A stretch of 23,834 nucleotides of DNA, from positions 1-23,834 of the IMG/VR virus record IMGVR_UViG_3300025151_000303; one strand, written 5' to 3'. Under the pieces are notes generated by a model. The model ran no database searches and was not told where the DNA came from. It saw nothing but the letters and a program-made list of their open reading frames with translations. The translations under genes were made by a program, and so were the position numbers. Source of the DNA: a virus. Positions 8,501 to 17,484 of the stretch are shown piece by piece; within the stretch, counting starts at the first letter, position 1, and each line of letters opens with the position of its first letter.

Positions 8501-11500
8501 TTAATCGTTTGGATCGTTTTGTATAGTTAAAGTTAAATCTCCTTCAGATGTATTACCGTCAGTTCCATTTCCGTTATCAATATTATCCCCATCATCGTCG
8601 TCTCCACCAGATTGATTACCATCACCATCTAATATAACTGTTTGTGCTTTGGAAATTAAAACACCTAATCCTTGAACATTAAAATCATCTGTATCTATAC
8701 TGTCTCCATATTCAGATCCTTCTAGTTTATTAAACCATTTATTTTCTTTATTTTTAAATTCACTTATTTGAGCAGAATCTAGATCTGTTATAAAACTATC
8801 CACATACCATCCAGTTTTATCATTAAATTTATTATAATATTCACCGTCTGTTGGGAAAAATTTATTTCCAAGATCATCTGTAACTTCTTCTATATTAAAT
8901 TTATCTACTCTAGCTTGACTACCCTCGTAACCTAATGTTTTAAAAAGTTTAACCGACTCAGTTGGTTCGTTAAAAACAAGTTTTAAACTAGAGAAGTATT
9001 GACCTCCATAAAAACTATTTCTATCTACATTCGCATCGTTGTGACGATATATCTTATTATAAACACCAGCAAGATACGTGTTGGCAATAGAACAAGCTGA
9101 ATCAGGACCAAAAGATCTAAAACTAACCCAACCCTTAGACACCTCGTTCCAAGCAACGGTTTTTATATTACCCAAAGAATATACACTTTCAGAAGATACT
9201 TCGGTTTCTAAGTCAATATCAAAGGTTACATTGTACTCTCCAAGATGTTTATCAAAAGAACCTAATATTGGACCAGCGCCAGGTAAGTTATCTTTGAACC
9301 AAGTTGACATCCCAACACTAGATATTGGTGTTAAACCATCTCTTGACAATCTAAGAACAGCGCCCCTTTGTCTATCAGTGAAATAAAGTCTATACTGATC
9401 AGAGGCTAAAGACCTAGGGTCTCGCGATATCCCATAGTCACCAGCAAACGGTATGGCTGTACCCAGCACTTTATCTGTAGCTGTTAGTTGTGGATTACCA
9501 TCAGCATTATACAAGGCATCTTTACTAGCTAGAACTTTTAATATTTTATCTTCGGCTAAAACTACTAAGTCTGAATCTCTTGTTTTTAAAGCCTGTATAG
9601 AGCCGTACGATGGATTTATATTTTTAGTTATTTTTTCCGCCATATTAAACTCATTCAGATTATTTGTTTTAGAACCAGAATTGTATATACCAGAATATAT
9701 TAAACTATTTGTTTTGTTTTCTTCTCCATAATTAGAGACCGTGGTGGAAACAGAAACACCATTACCAATTTGAGGTGCGTTGTAGTCATCACGTATTCTA
9801 TCGGATTCAACTCCATTACCAAATGAATAACAATTGTACCAACTTAAATCTGTTTCGTATTTCCAAACCTCATCATCTAATAAATACACACCGTCAGAAC
9901 CTTGTATTTCTACGTAATAATAATAATCATCTGCCATCCAATCCACGCCCAAGGTGGTTGTCATATTATCTGATTCACCATAGTAATTAAATATAAAGCA
10001 ACCAAGTGGTATACCACCCGCGTAAACTCCTTCTTGTGCATCATCAACACCAATATCAGCAGTATTTGCTGCCGCCACAGATGTATAAGTGGCTGTATCT
10101 GGTAGTATCTGAAACCCACTTGTCATATTACTAGTCGCACCAGTAGTAGTCCAAGATGCATTTGGTACAGCGTCTCTATTATATCTTTCTATTGTAAAAG
10201 ATGTGCCATCTGCATTCTTTTTAATTCTTCTTTGGTATTTAGTTTTTGTATCACTAACATCACCACTAAGATTCATTCTATTTAAAACTTTAGATTTAGT
10301 AATAGTACCATCACCATGTTTAAATCCAATTAAATCACCAACTCCGATATCATCTTTTTGATAAAACGGGGAACCACCCGCTCCTAAAGATTTTATATGA
10401 ACCACAACTCCATCATTCGAAAGATCTGGTTTCACTAAGTGGACATAAGTACCTTTAGCGGTTATAACATTAAAAGGTGAATTTGTGTCTATATCAGTAA
10501 ATATAACTTCGTTATTAGATAGCACAGGTGAAGCATTAGCTACGGCCAGTACTGATGGAGGAGTGTATCCATCTCTAGATTCAGAAATTATAGATTTGGG
10601 CGGCATAAAAGCGTAGGAGTTAAAACTATTTAATTTAATTGGTATCGCGGGAGATGCTTCAAAATAAAGTTCTAAATCTATATTCTCTTTAGGTTCAGTT
10701 TCCCAAACAGCTCTATCGTCTTCCGGAACAACAATAGATCCTGGATCTATCAATTGTGACATTATCTGTATTATTATAACACTAGTACCATCATGTCTCA
10801 TTTCTCCTCTAGGATCAAAACTATTGTTAGGAATACCATCACCAGTTATTTCACCGTCAACTAACTTTCTAAATTCAAATTGTACACTATGCCTAGCACA
10901 TCTAGCGCCACCGGTACTATTACTGGGTATGCAGATGTCGCAACCCACACCTATTATACCTGTCGTCGTGTCACTAGAAACACCAATGTCACTTAAACTA
11001 TTTGCAGACGTAATGCCAAACCAACCAGTATCAAGAGTATTATAGTTAACACTTTTAGCTCTTTTTATTGGCGTAGAATTTCCTGTTAAAGGATCTGTAT
11101 CTATAATAACATATATATTTTCAGGGTCTTGTTTAAATCTAAATTTAGTTCCAACAGCTATTTTATCATAAAAATCCTCGCCCTGTCCATCACTACCTCC
11201 TCCTGAACCACCTGGTTGCCAGCCTAAACCTGAAATGTCATCTGGATTTGCAACTTGCTGTGATAAAACCATTCTACCTCTTGTTCCACTATTTGCACCA
11301 CCTTGATCTAGTCCGTCTGGTTTATAAAACTCTGCTGCATATCCACTGGGATCTGTAGTCCATTGCCAGGCTCTAGATCTAGCTTCATCGATAAAAACCC
11401 CTGCGTACTCACTACTACCGCCAGTTGCTGATGCAGCGGTAACTTGATTATTTCTAAGATCTGCCCAAAAGTCTTTTGTATCATCAGCTAAGTTTATCGA

Positions 11501-14500
11501 ATCACTACCATAGTCGTTACTACCACCATTACAACCAATACTCATTAAGTTTGGATCTTTATCGCTACCGGTGAAATCATCTGGATCGCCTTCACTAGCA
11601 GCTGTACCAAAATTAGTATTTGGTAAATAAGTCGCACCGTCACCCGTGTTAAACGTGTAGTTATTGTAAGCACCAATGGTGGCTGGGTTTTTTATACTAG
11701 AAGATATATAACCTATTTGATACTCTTCTTGAACTACATAACCAAATTTCGCAGCACTAATTATTTCTACGTTTTGAGAAATAATATTATTATTATCCCT
11801 TTCAATTAACACGAAAAATCTACCATCAAACTCTGGTTTATTTTCAACAACATCTTCAATTATTTCAAAATAATACTTTAAATTATTTCCTGATGCTGCT
11901 AGTGTTATCCCTAAGTTGCTGGCGTGTGTAAAATAATCTATAACTCCTTGTTTTAAAGGTTCTGTCCATCTTAAAAAACAACCACTTGCAGCGTTATCTC
12001 CTTGTTCAGCAAAAAGACCAATAGTTTGATAATCATGATTAGTTAAAGTGTGTGTAATAACACCAGTATTAGTAACAACGTCAGCAACAATTCTAAATCT
12101 TAATTCACCTCTTTTTTCATAACTACCAAGAATATTACCCCATTGATCATTACCAAAAGTTATTGATACATTATTCGCGCCAACTCCTGGAAAAAGATTG
12201 TTAGGTGTAGAGTCGTAAGTATTCATTGAACTTGTGTCGGTGAATAGATTACTATCCACCATTTCTATGCGAGCCAGTTGTCTTCTATCTGTTTTTACAA
12301 AATCTGGCGCCTCATTTTCTATAGCTATAATTCTATATCTATTGGGTTCTAATACAGGTTCTGGTTGCCCATGTTTACTTTTTAATACTAAATAAGTTTC
12401 TTCATCAACCTTATTTCTATCAGAAGAAGCGAAAGATAACCACAAGTTTTTTTGTTCTTCTGCGTAATACCATTTATCCATAACGAGATTATAGTATTCT
12501 GAACTAGTTTCTTTAACGTAATACTTAACATAGTCCATCCAATCTAGTGGCTGGGAGTTAGTACCTGATTCAGAAGTCCAATTCTGCTTTATAGTAAAAG
12601 AATTTTGAGATGCACAAAGTGATTTGTCAACCACAACATCACCTGTTAAAGCAGAAAAAGTGGTGGAATCGTATTTAAATAAATAAGAAGAAGATAATAC
12701 AGGTGTTTCTCTACCATATTTATCTCCAAAAACAACTCCCCATTTATAATTTCTACCTGATTTCACAGATCTTTGAGGTATAGTGGGTGATGGAGAAGAG
12801 TTGCTATTTAAACTCTGTATTAAAGAGACTGGATAGTTTAAATCATAATTCTCAACATAATTACCATAAACAAGTCTATTTGCTACTATTTCTTGAGCTA
12901 AAGCTCTTCTAGGAACATTATCATAAGATCTTAATATCTGATTTGATTCCACTATAATATGAATCATATCAGATGTTATCGTTAGTTCTCCGTTTTTCTC
13001 AAAAGTAGTTGGTGAGTTGGTTGCCGTAAACTGATCCCACTCAGGATCTATACCTCTTTGTATTTTTTTAACAACATAAATAACCGGTGAATCAGATCTT
13101 TTAAGAAGTATTTCAACACCAGAGACATCAAGTGGTCTGTTCATGTAGAATGGTATAAAATTCTTTACCGTTATTTCCACTATGTTATTAACCATACCTA
13201 AATTATAACCATGTTTTGTTTCGTATTTATAAACACGTGGTTCAAACACGGTATCTGAAAATGGTGAAAAACTAGAATACTCTCCATCATCATATATATA
13301 TCTATAACCAAATCTTACAAACTCTAGTTCAAACAACGATTTATCTTTTTCAGAAACTACAACCTCAACATCCCATGATCCATCATTTACAGTTATAGCG
13401 CCCTGCTTATCTAAAACTAAAACCTTTATTCTACTTGTTGTTGTTAACACCTCGTTGTCATCTGAGTCTAAATAAGATATAAATCTAGTTCTTACGAAAA
13501 CACTTGGATTACCAGGTGCCGTAAAGTTTAGCACCTCATTTGCTTTGTAAAAAGTATAAACATATTGAGAACTCTGCAATATACATGTTTCACCAACTCC
13601 AACACTAACTGTATCACCACCTATTTCTACAACAAAAGTATTATTATTTCCTGAATTAGAATTAACAGATACTATAGGAGAGGATTCATATGTTTCTTTA
13701 ATTTCAATAGTTGGAGGTGTTGTTGGGGCTCTTCTAATTACTGTTACGTGCTCTTCTTTTAATTGATCATCTACAGAATTAAACTCTACATTTGAAAGGC
13801 TTATATATTCATTACCAGAGTAAGTGTCTGGATTTCTCACGCTTAACTTGGTGTGACTAATGTAATCACTTGTACCGTGTTTGCACTTGTCAATATTTAT
13901 TCTTTTGGGTTCTGAGACACCATCTGTCCAATATATATAGTTATCTATTACATTTATGCCACTCATTAAATGATAACCATCAGAGTATGAAGAAAAGTTT
14001 AAAACTCTATCTGCGCTAAATTTAAACGCAGTGGCACTTGATAAGTGTGTATCTTGAGTAGTTGAAAACGTAACTACATTTGTTGTTGTGTTAACAGATT
14101 CTATTCTCAATATAGCATTAACAGGATTTGTTGAACCTAGTATTTGAACCTTCATGCCAGCTCTATAAGGACTAGCATCTATGAAGGTGAGTGTATTCCA
14201 AGCTTCAGATCCATCTGGCAGGTTAGCGTCTAATATAGCTTGATCTTGTGTTTGTTGTATTCCAAACACATCTACAACAACTGGATCGCATGTATTGGTG
14301 TTCAGATTGTATTCTACTATAGAATCTATAAATCTAGCGTTATTTATATTACTTGCATAAATAGGTCCATTTGTAAAAAAGAAATAAGCTTTATTATTTT
14401 TTTCGTCAGCAACACTAGCTACACATCTAGTTGGTAGATTAGCACTTGGTCCAAAACCGGTTGTACTACCACTTTCAGTTAGTTCTTTTATTAGCTTTGT

Positions 14501-14683
14501 GCCTTTTAGATTTTGAATAGCACCCATGTCTCCATAGGAATCTGATTCTCCGTAACCCACTATAGAGTCGGTTGTTTTGACTTGAATATTTATAGCATCT
14601 CTATACTCCCCATTAGGAACAAGTCTGTGGTCAAAATCTTTATTCATTTTACCACCGGTAAAAGTATTTTTAAGTTCTGCCAT
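8501..14683 (-). CDS. Giant tail nozzle/muzzle-like protein (2060 aa)
   Basis: A 2060-residue protein, the largest gene here. The N-terminus (FTGGKMNKDFDHRLVPNGEY, then RDAINIQV) matches the opening of tail proteins found in many marine and crAss-like phages and recalls the start of T7 gp12-type nozzle proteins. Near residues 1690-1800 lies a well-conserved block (SYGSIQALKTRDSDLVVLAE; LYFTDRQRGAVLRLSRDGLT), and near 1960-1990 another (DKTGWYVDSFITD, then ENKWFNKLEG). Between them are long beta-rich stretches, including a Gly/Ser-rich part near residues 1100-1180. Cys1248, Cys1251, Cys1262 and His1265 form a C-x2-C-x10-C-x2-H cluster. The last 43 residues are Asp/Gly/Asn-rich (DGDGNQSGGDDDDGD). 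It starts 3 bases after the second connector gene, as expected for the tail tube distal to the ring proteins. It is probably the hub around which fibres assemble. It is annotated elsewhere simply as 'structural' or 'stabilization' protein; the nozzle role is inferred. Confidence 0.75.
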   Translation of the reverse strand: MAELKNTFTGGKMNKDFDHRLVPNGEYRDAINIQVKTTDSIVGYGESDSYGDMGAIQNLKGTKLIKELTESGSTTGFGPSANLPTRCVASVADEKNNKAYFFFTNGPIYASNINNARFIDSIVEYNLNTNTCDPVVVDVFGIQQTQDQAILDANLPDGSEAWNTLTFIDASPYRAGMKVQILGSTNPVNAILRIESVNTTTNVVTFSTTQDTHLSSATAFKFSADRVLNFSSYSDGYHLMSGINVIDNYIYWTDGVSEPKRINIDKCKHGTSDYISHTKLSVRNPDTYSGNEYISLSNVEFNSVDDQLKEEHVTVIRRAPTTPPTIEIKETYESSPIVSVNSNSGNNNTFVVEIGGDTVSVGVGETCILQSSQYVYTFYKANEVLNFTAPGNPSVFVRTRFISYLDSDDNEVLTTTSRIKVLVLDKQGAITVNDGSWDVEVVVSEKDKSLFELEFVRFGYRYIYDDGEYSSFSPFSDTVFEPRVYKYETKHGYNLGMVNNIVEITVKNFIPFYMNRPLDVSGVEILLKRSDSPVIYVVKKIQRGIDPEWDQFTATNSPTTFEKNGELTITSDMIHIIVESNQILRSYDNVPRRALAQEIVANRLVYGNYVENYDLNYPVSLIQSLNSNSSPSPTIPQRSVKSGRNYKWGVVFGDKYGRETPVLSSSYLFKYDSTTFSALTGDVVVDKSLCASQNSFTIKQNWTSESGTNSQPLDWMDYVKYYVKETSSEYYNLVMDKWYYAEEQKNLWLSFASSDRNKVDEETYLVLKSKHGQPEPVLEPNRYRIIAIENEAPDFVKTDRRQLARIEMVDSNLFTDTSSMNTYDSTPNNLFPGVGANNVSITFGNDQWGNILGSYEKRGELRFRIVADVVTNTGVITHTLTNHDYQTIGLFAEQGDNAASGCFLRWTEPLKQGVIDYFTHASNLGITLAASGNNLKYYFEIIEDVVENKPEFDGRFFVLIERDNNNIISQNVEIISAAKFGYVVQEEYQIGYISSSIKNPATIGAYNNYTFNTGDGATYLPNTNFGTAASEGDPDDFTGSDKDPNLMSIGCNGGSNDYGSDSINLADDTKDFWADLRNNQVTAASATGGSSEYAGVFIDEARSRAWQWTTDPSGYAAEFYKPDGLDQGGANSGTRGRMVLSQQVANPDDISGLGWQPGGSGGGSDGQGEDFYDKIAVGTKFRFKQDPENIYVIIDTDPLTGNSTPIKRAKSVNYNTLDTGWFGITSANSLSDIGVSSDTTTGIIGVGCDICIPSNSTGGARCARHSVQFEFRKLVDGEITGDGIPNNSFDPRGEMRHDGTSVIIIQIMSQLIDPGSIVVPEDDRAVWETEPKENIDLELYFEASPAIPIKLNSFNSYAFMPPKSIISESRDGYTPPSVLAVANASPVLSNNEVIFTDIDTNSPFNVITAKGTYVHLVKPDLSNDGVVVHIKSLGAGGSPFYQKDDIGVGDLIGFKHGDGTITKSKVLNRMNLSGDVSDTKTKYQRRIKKNADGTSFTIERYNRDAVPNASWTTTGATSNMTSGFQILPDTATYTSVAAANTADIGVDDAQEGVYAGGIPLGCFIFNYYGESDNMTTTLGVDWMADDYYYYVEIQGSDGVYLLDDEVWKYETDLSWYNCYSFGNGVESDRIRDDYNAPQIGNGVSVSTTVSNYGEENKTNSLIYSGIYNSGSKTNNLNEFNMAEKITKNINPSYGSIQALKTRDSDLVVLAEDKILKVLASKDALYNADGNPQLTATDKVLGTAIPFAGDYGISRDPRSLASDQYRLYFTDRQRGAVLRLSRDGLTPISSVGMSTWFKDNLPGAGPILGSFDKHLGEYNVTFDIDLETEVSSESVYSLGNIKTVAWNEVSKGWVSFRSFGPDSACSIANTYLAGVYNKIYRHNDANVDRNSFYGGQYFSSLKLVFNEPTESVKLFKTLGYEGSQARVDKFNIEEVTDDLGNKFFPTDGEYYNKFNDKTGWYVDSFITDLDSAQISEFKNKENKWFNKLEGSEYGDSIDTDDFNVQGLGVLISKAQTVILDGDGNQSGGDDDDGDNIDNGNGTDGNTSEGDLTLTIQNDPND

Positions 14684-14686
14684 GTT

Positions 14687-15601
14687 TTACTTTATTTGTT
14701 TACCCATACCTTTTAGTATTTGAGTAAATTCTTCTAGTTTAATATTAGATAATCTAATTTTTGCTTTTCTTGTTTCAGCGAATTTCTCCTTTTTATATCT
14801 TAACACAATATATTCCGGTATGTTAGATCTAGTGGATAGTATAGCATAAACAATATGTTTATAACAGGCTTCTTCACAGAACTTATGTATTACCATTTCT
14901 GAGTCTGTACCTAAACCATCACTAACATAATGAAGTGTTATTGTTTCTCCTGCTAAATCAGAACCGAACTTTATAACACCTCTTAAGTTATCTATAAAGT
15001 AAGAACCGTTAATTTGAGCATGCTCTGGCTCTAGCCCGTATCTTCTTCCTTTAGCAGAAATTTCTATATCATCATTGTAATCAATATCGTAAACTCTATA
15101 ATTAGATGGGGTTTGAGTTTTAAAATTAGTAGAAGTATTACTAGGTGACTGTTCTGATAACGTATCTTCTACTGCATCAAAATCTGTATCTGAAAAAATA
15201 TAATCCCCATCGCTGTTTTGCTCTATAGCAAAAGGATCTGATGTCTTTCTTGCTGGATATAAATTTCTTTCTATACCATCACTACCAACTCTAGATAGTT
15301 TTATATAGTTTACGTAATCTTGAGGAAGAACCATAGATAGATTATTAGGAACTTCTATTTCTTGAGATTTAAAAGAACGTAATATATCGTATGATAATTC
15401 TTGCATAGCACGCATCGCGTGAAATCTAACATCAGTTATTGAAGCTTTAGATATTATCTTTGCTTCACCAACGTAAGCTATCATGAAGTTATTGATTATG
15501 TTTTCTAGCGTAGTAAATTGATAATTTGTTGAACTACCGTGAGACGCTGGGTTTGTAGCGCTATAGTAAGTTGCTTGATTTGTTCCATCTAATAATCCCA
15601 T
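14687..15601 (-). CDS. Head-tail connector / ring-type structural protein (304 aa)
   Basis: A 304-residue protein starting MGLLDGTNQATYYSATNPAS. The first 30 residues are flexible and Ser/Thr/Asn-rich. A helical region follows (NIINNFMIAYVGEAKIISKA, then RFHAMRAMQELSYDILRSFK). The middle is beta-rich (LPQDYVNYIKLSRV; GRRYGLEPEHAQINGSYFID), and the C-terminus is helical and basic (LRYKKEKFAETRKAKIRLSN). The plan of an N-terminal helix pair, beta middle and C-terminal helices is that of adaptor or tail-tube A proteins (T7 gp11, P22 gp4 class, crAss ring proteins). The 'LPxDYVNYxKLSRV' signature is common in marine phage structural proteins, from memory. It starts 2 bases after the other connector gene and stops 3 bases before the nozzle gene. 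It probably joins the portal to the tail tube. No enzyme motif is seen. Confidence 0.72.
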   Translation of the reverse strand: MGLLDGTNQATYYSATNPASHGSSTNYQFTTLENIINNFMIAYVGEAKIISKASITDVRFHAMRAMQELSYDILRSFKSQEIEVPNNLSMVLPQDYVNYIKLSRVGSDGIERNLYPARKTSDPFAIEQNSDGDYIFSDTDFDAVEDTLSEQSPSNTSTNFKTQTPSNYRVYDIDYNDDIEISAKGRRYGLEPEHAQINGSYFIDNLRGVIKFGSDLAGETITLHYVSDGLGTDSEMVIHKFCEEACYKHIVYAILSTRSNIPEYIVLRYKKEKFAETRKAKIRLSNIKLEEFTQILKGMGKQIK

Positions 15602-15603
15602 GA

Positions 15604-16341
15604 TTAACTATTTTTTTGATTAGTTGTTGAATGAATATCCAGTAAAGCAGATTGTTGGATATCCTCATTTTTAGTTAAAACTCCAGCAAGTTGTAATATT
15701 CTATTTACTAAATTTTCTTCTTCAGATTTGTGAAGTTCAAAATCAACAGCTAAATTTCTATTATACAAAGCTTTTTGTTTTACCAAAACATAACTCCAAT
15801 TAGGTTTATTTGGTCTCATCAAGTAGTTGCAGTAAACATCAGTGAGTATGGTAACAGGGTATATTTGTATTCTTCTTTCTCTACCAATATTATCATCTTG
15901 GCCTATTGAAAATCTAGTATAAATAGGTCTAGTTTCTGTTGGTGCTAATGTACTTGAAGATAGTATAAAACCTATTTCATTTTGATCTACAATATCTATT
16001 TTATAAGATTTAGTTGGATCATTGTTAGGTCTATAAAATAAACCACCTATTTTGTAGTTTTCTGGAAGTGTGGCAATACCCCCACCATTTGACATATCTA
16101 AAAGTTCATTGTATTTTTCAAAATGATCTATTTTATCTTGCACACTAGTAGCATTATCAGAGTATATAGTATCATTAGATGCTATTCTTCTAAATCTATC
16201 TTCTTCACTAAAATAGTTTTCAAATATTTCCATTTGAGCCTTATCTGCCAATAAATTAAATTCTTGAGGCGTTATATAACCTCTCTGTTCTTTATTGGCT
16301 ATAGCTAAAACTTTTTGATATACTGTATCTACGCTTATCAT
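15604..16341 (-). CDS. Head-tail connector / ring-type structural protein (245 aa)
   Basis: A 245-residue protein starting MISVDTVYQKVLAIANKEQR, followed by GYITPQEFNLLADKAQMEIF. The pattern 'VYQxVLxxxNKEQxGYITPQEFNxxAxxAQxxIF' is a recognisable opening of conserved structural proteins in marine and crAss-like phages that form a ring below the portal. The middle is beta-rich with a 'LPENYKIGGLFY' strand, then a typical 'RRIQIYPVTI' strand and 'YLMRPNKPNW' segment. The C-terminus is helical (DFELHKSEEENLVNRILQLA). It begins 2 bases after the 53-residue gene and ends 2 bases before the next connector gene. The two connectors are probably translated together and assemble as stacked rings. There is no catalytic motif. 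The family resemblance is from memory and was not searched. Confidence 0.74.
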   Translation of the reverse strand: MISVDTVYQKVLAIANKEQRGYITPQEFNLLADKAQMEIFENYFSEEDRFRRIASNDTIYSDNATSVQDKIDHFEKYNELLDMSNGGGIATLPENYKIGGLFYRPNNDPTKSYKIDIVDQNEIGFILSSSTLAPTETRPIYTRFSIGQDDNIGRERRIQIYPVTILTDVYCNYLMRPNKPNWSYVLVKQKALYNRNLAVDFELHKSEEENLVNRILQLAGVLTKNEDIQQSALLDIHSTTNQKNS

Positions 16342-16343
16342 TT

Positions 16344-16505
16344 TTAATATTTTTTATAAGGAAAATTTTTATTAAGCCAATCTTTTCTGCGATCACAACC
16401 GCAATCTTTATAACCAACGGCTGCAAAAGCTAATTGAGTTAAAGTTTTAATTCCAGTAGCTTTTGTAAACTTGTCAACTGTATCTCCTAATCCTTTTGGT
16501 TCCAT
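16344..16505 (-). CDS. Small Cys-containing phage protein, DCGC motif (53 aa)
   Basis: A 53-residue reading frame, easily missed because of its size. It starts MEPKGLGDTVDKFTKATGIK and ends with KDCGCDRRKDWLNKNFPYKK plus a final Tyr. A glycine-led amphipathic helix is followed by a short hydrophobic stretch (TLTQLAFAAVGY) and a Cys-Gly-Cys motif. From memory, short phage proteins with 'GLGDTVxKxTKATGIKxxxxx...DCGCxxRKxxLNKxFPY' recur in Bacteroidota phages and other late operons, which is why I call it real. The stop codon lies 2 bases before the next connector gene, and the leader is A/T-only with a TA run. It is too small and soluble-looking for a holin. The two cysteines could bind a metal or form a disulfide. 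Function is unknown. It may be a small connector or assembly factor. Confidence 0.75.
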   Translation of the reverse strand: MEPKGLGDTVDKFTKATGIKTLTQLAFAAVGYKDCGCDRRKDWLNKNFPYKKY

Positions 16506-16577
16506 AACTTATTATATATATATATTTTACTATATTATAATCACATGATAAAGTGGAAGGTTAGCCCCTAAATAAAA
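16506..16577 (-). promoter_or_regulatory. A/T-rich intergenic leader, possible promoter for the connector-tail genes
   Basis: This gap between the second terminator and the 53-residue gene is one of the longest in the window. On the minus strand it carries a TATAAT at 16534-16539 and a TA run near 16511-16524. No convincing -35 box lies at the usual distance, and the flavobacterial TAnnTTTG motif is absent. Transcription restarting here after the terminator would be logical, but the sequence support is weak. Confidence 0.2.
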
Positions 16578-16602
16578 ATAGCCACCCATAATGAGTGGCT
16601 AT
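16574..16602 (-). terminator. Intrinsic terminator after the 278-aa gene
   Basis: On the minus strand a perfect 8-bp stem (ATAGCCAC with GTGGCTAT, 16595-16602 and 16578-16585) encloses a 9-base loop and is followed by TTTTATTTA. It begins about 20 bases after the stop of the 278-residue gene and precedes the 53-residue gene. Position, stem and T-rich tail fit a rho-independent terminator acting on the minus-strand transcript. The T run is short, so partial read-through is likely. Confidence 0.8.
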
Positions 16603-16621
16603 TAATACTAGTTAAAAGATA

Positions 16622-17458
16622 TTATTTTAATCTTTTTTCTATATTTGAATATATTTCCATACCTTCGTCGGTTTTAAACCAAGCAGCTAATGCTGAATAT
16701 GGATGTTCATCAAATGGAACTGTCATTAGCTTTCTATCATTAGAACCCCAACTAAATGTTCGTTGATCAGATGATAACTTAATTATTCTCATTTCAGTAG
16801 CTCTAATACCAAAGTTTCTAAGCATTACATTTTCATCATCAACTAAATCTAAGAACAGTTTAGGATTCTTCTTAGCAAATAATAGTAAATCTCTTTTAAG
16901 CTCCTTAGAACTCATGGTTGTTACTTTAGATCCAACTTCTACTCTCATTACCGCTTCAACCATGTCTATATCTAGATTTTGAGCAGCATTTAATGCAGCT
17001 ATTTCTCTTTCAAGAATATCAACTTCATTTTCGGCAATAACCTCAGCTTTATACTCGTAAAACAATCTGTTTCTTTCTGGGTGATATAAAGATAAAAGTT
17101 TTTGTAATACTACCTTCTCTCTTGGAACATGCAAGTAACCATTTCGAAAAATAATATGTTCTAATCTTTGATCACCTTTCATTTCATCAACAAATGGTGT
17201 TCTTTGATTTTCGCAATATTTTAGTTCTCGCTCGTATCCCTTTTCTTCATCGAAATAAAATATCCCAGATGATCTTATAGAATAAGTTAAGGGTTTTCTA
17301 GTTCTTTTTAAATAATATATTCTATCTTTAATTTCCCATTTGGGTTTTTTAATCTCGGTTTTTGTCTCCCTTTTAGAAATCTTAACTATCGGTTCTTCTA
17401 TAACCGTTTTTTCAATTACAGGTTCTTCAACCTTAATTGTTTCTTTTTTCTTTGCCAT
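16622..17458 (-). CDS. Unknown conserved phage protein between capsid and connector genes (278 aa)
   Basis: A 278-residue protein starting MAKKKETIKVEEPVIEKTVI. The first 45 residues are a charged, low-complexity Lys/Glu/Ile/Val stretch. The rest looks folded: beta-like YYLKRTRKPLTYSIRSSGIF with FYFDEEKGYERELKY, a segment LEHIIFRNGYLHVPREKVVL, then a helical region with HPERNRLFYEYKAEVIAENE and EREIAALNAAQNLDIDMVEA, a helical KELKRDLLLFAKKNPKLFLD, and a C-terminal AAWFKTDEGMEIYSNIEKRL. There is no signal peptide, membrane segment or catalytic motif. I do not recognise a family, though proteins of this pattern occur beside capsid genes in marine phages. It is flanked by terminators on both sides, which sets its expression apart from the capsid and connector genes. 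It could be a head-completion, cement or scaffold-assisting protein. This is inference only. Confidence 0.7.
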   Translation of the reverse strand: MAKKKETIKVEEPVIEKTVIEEPIVKISKRETKTEIKKPKWEIKDRIYYLKRTRKPLTYSIRSSGIFYFDEEKGYERELKYCENQRTPFVDEMKGDQRLEHIIFRNGYLHVPREKVVLQKLLSLYHPERNRLFYEYKAEVIAENEVDILEREIAALNAAQNLDIDMVEAVMRVEVGSKVTTMSSKELKRDLLLFAKKNPKLFLDLVDDENVMLRNFGIRATEMRIIKLSSDQRTFSWGSNDRKLMTVPFDEHPYSALAAWFKTDEGMEIYSNIEKRLK

Positions 17459-17484
17459 AATATAATATAATAAAAATTAATAAT

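Noticed and set aside
16506-16577. Confident promoter call at the TATAAT on the minus strand
   Set aside because: In DNA this AT-rich a TATAAT is expected by chance. No -35 or flavobacterial -7 motif supports it, so it is listed only at low confidence.
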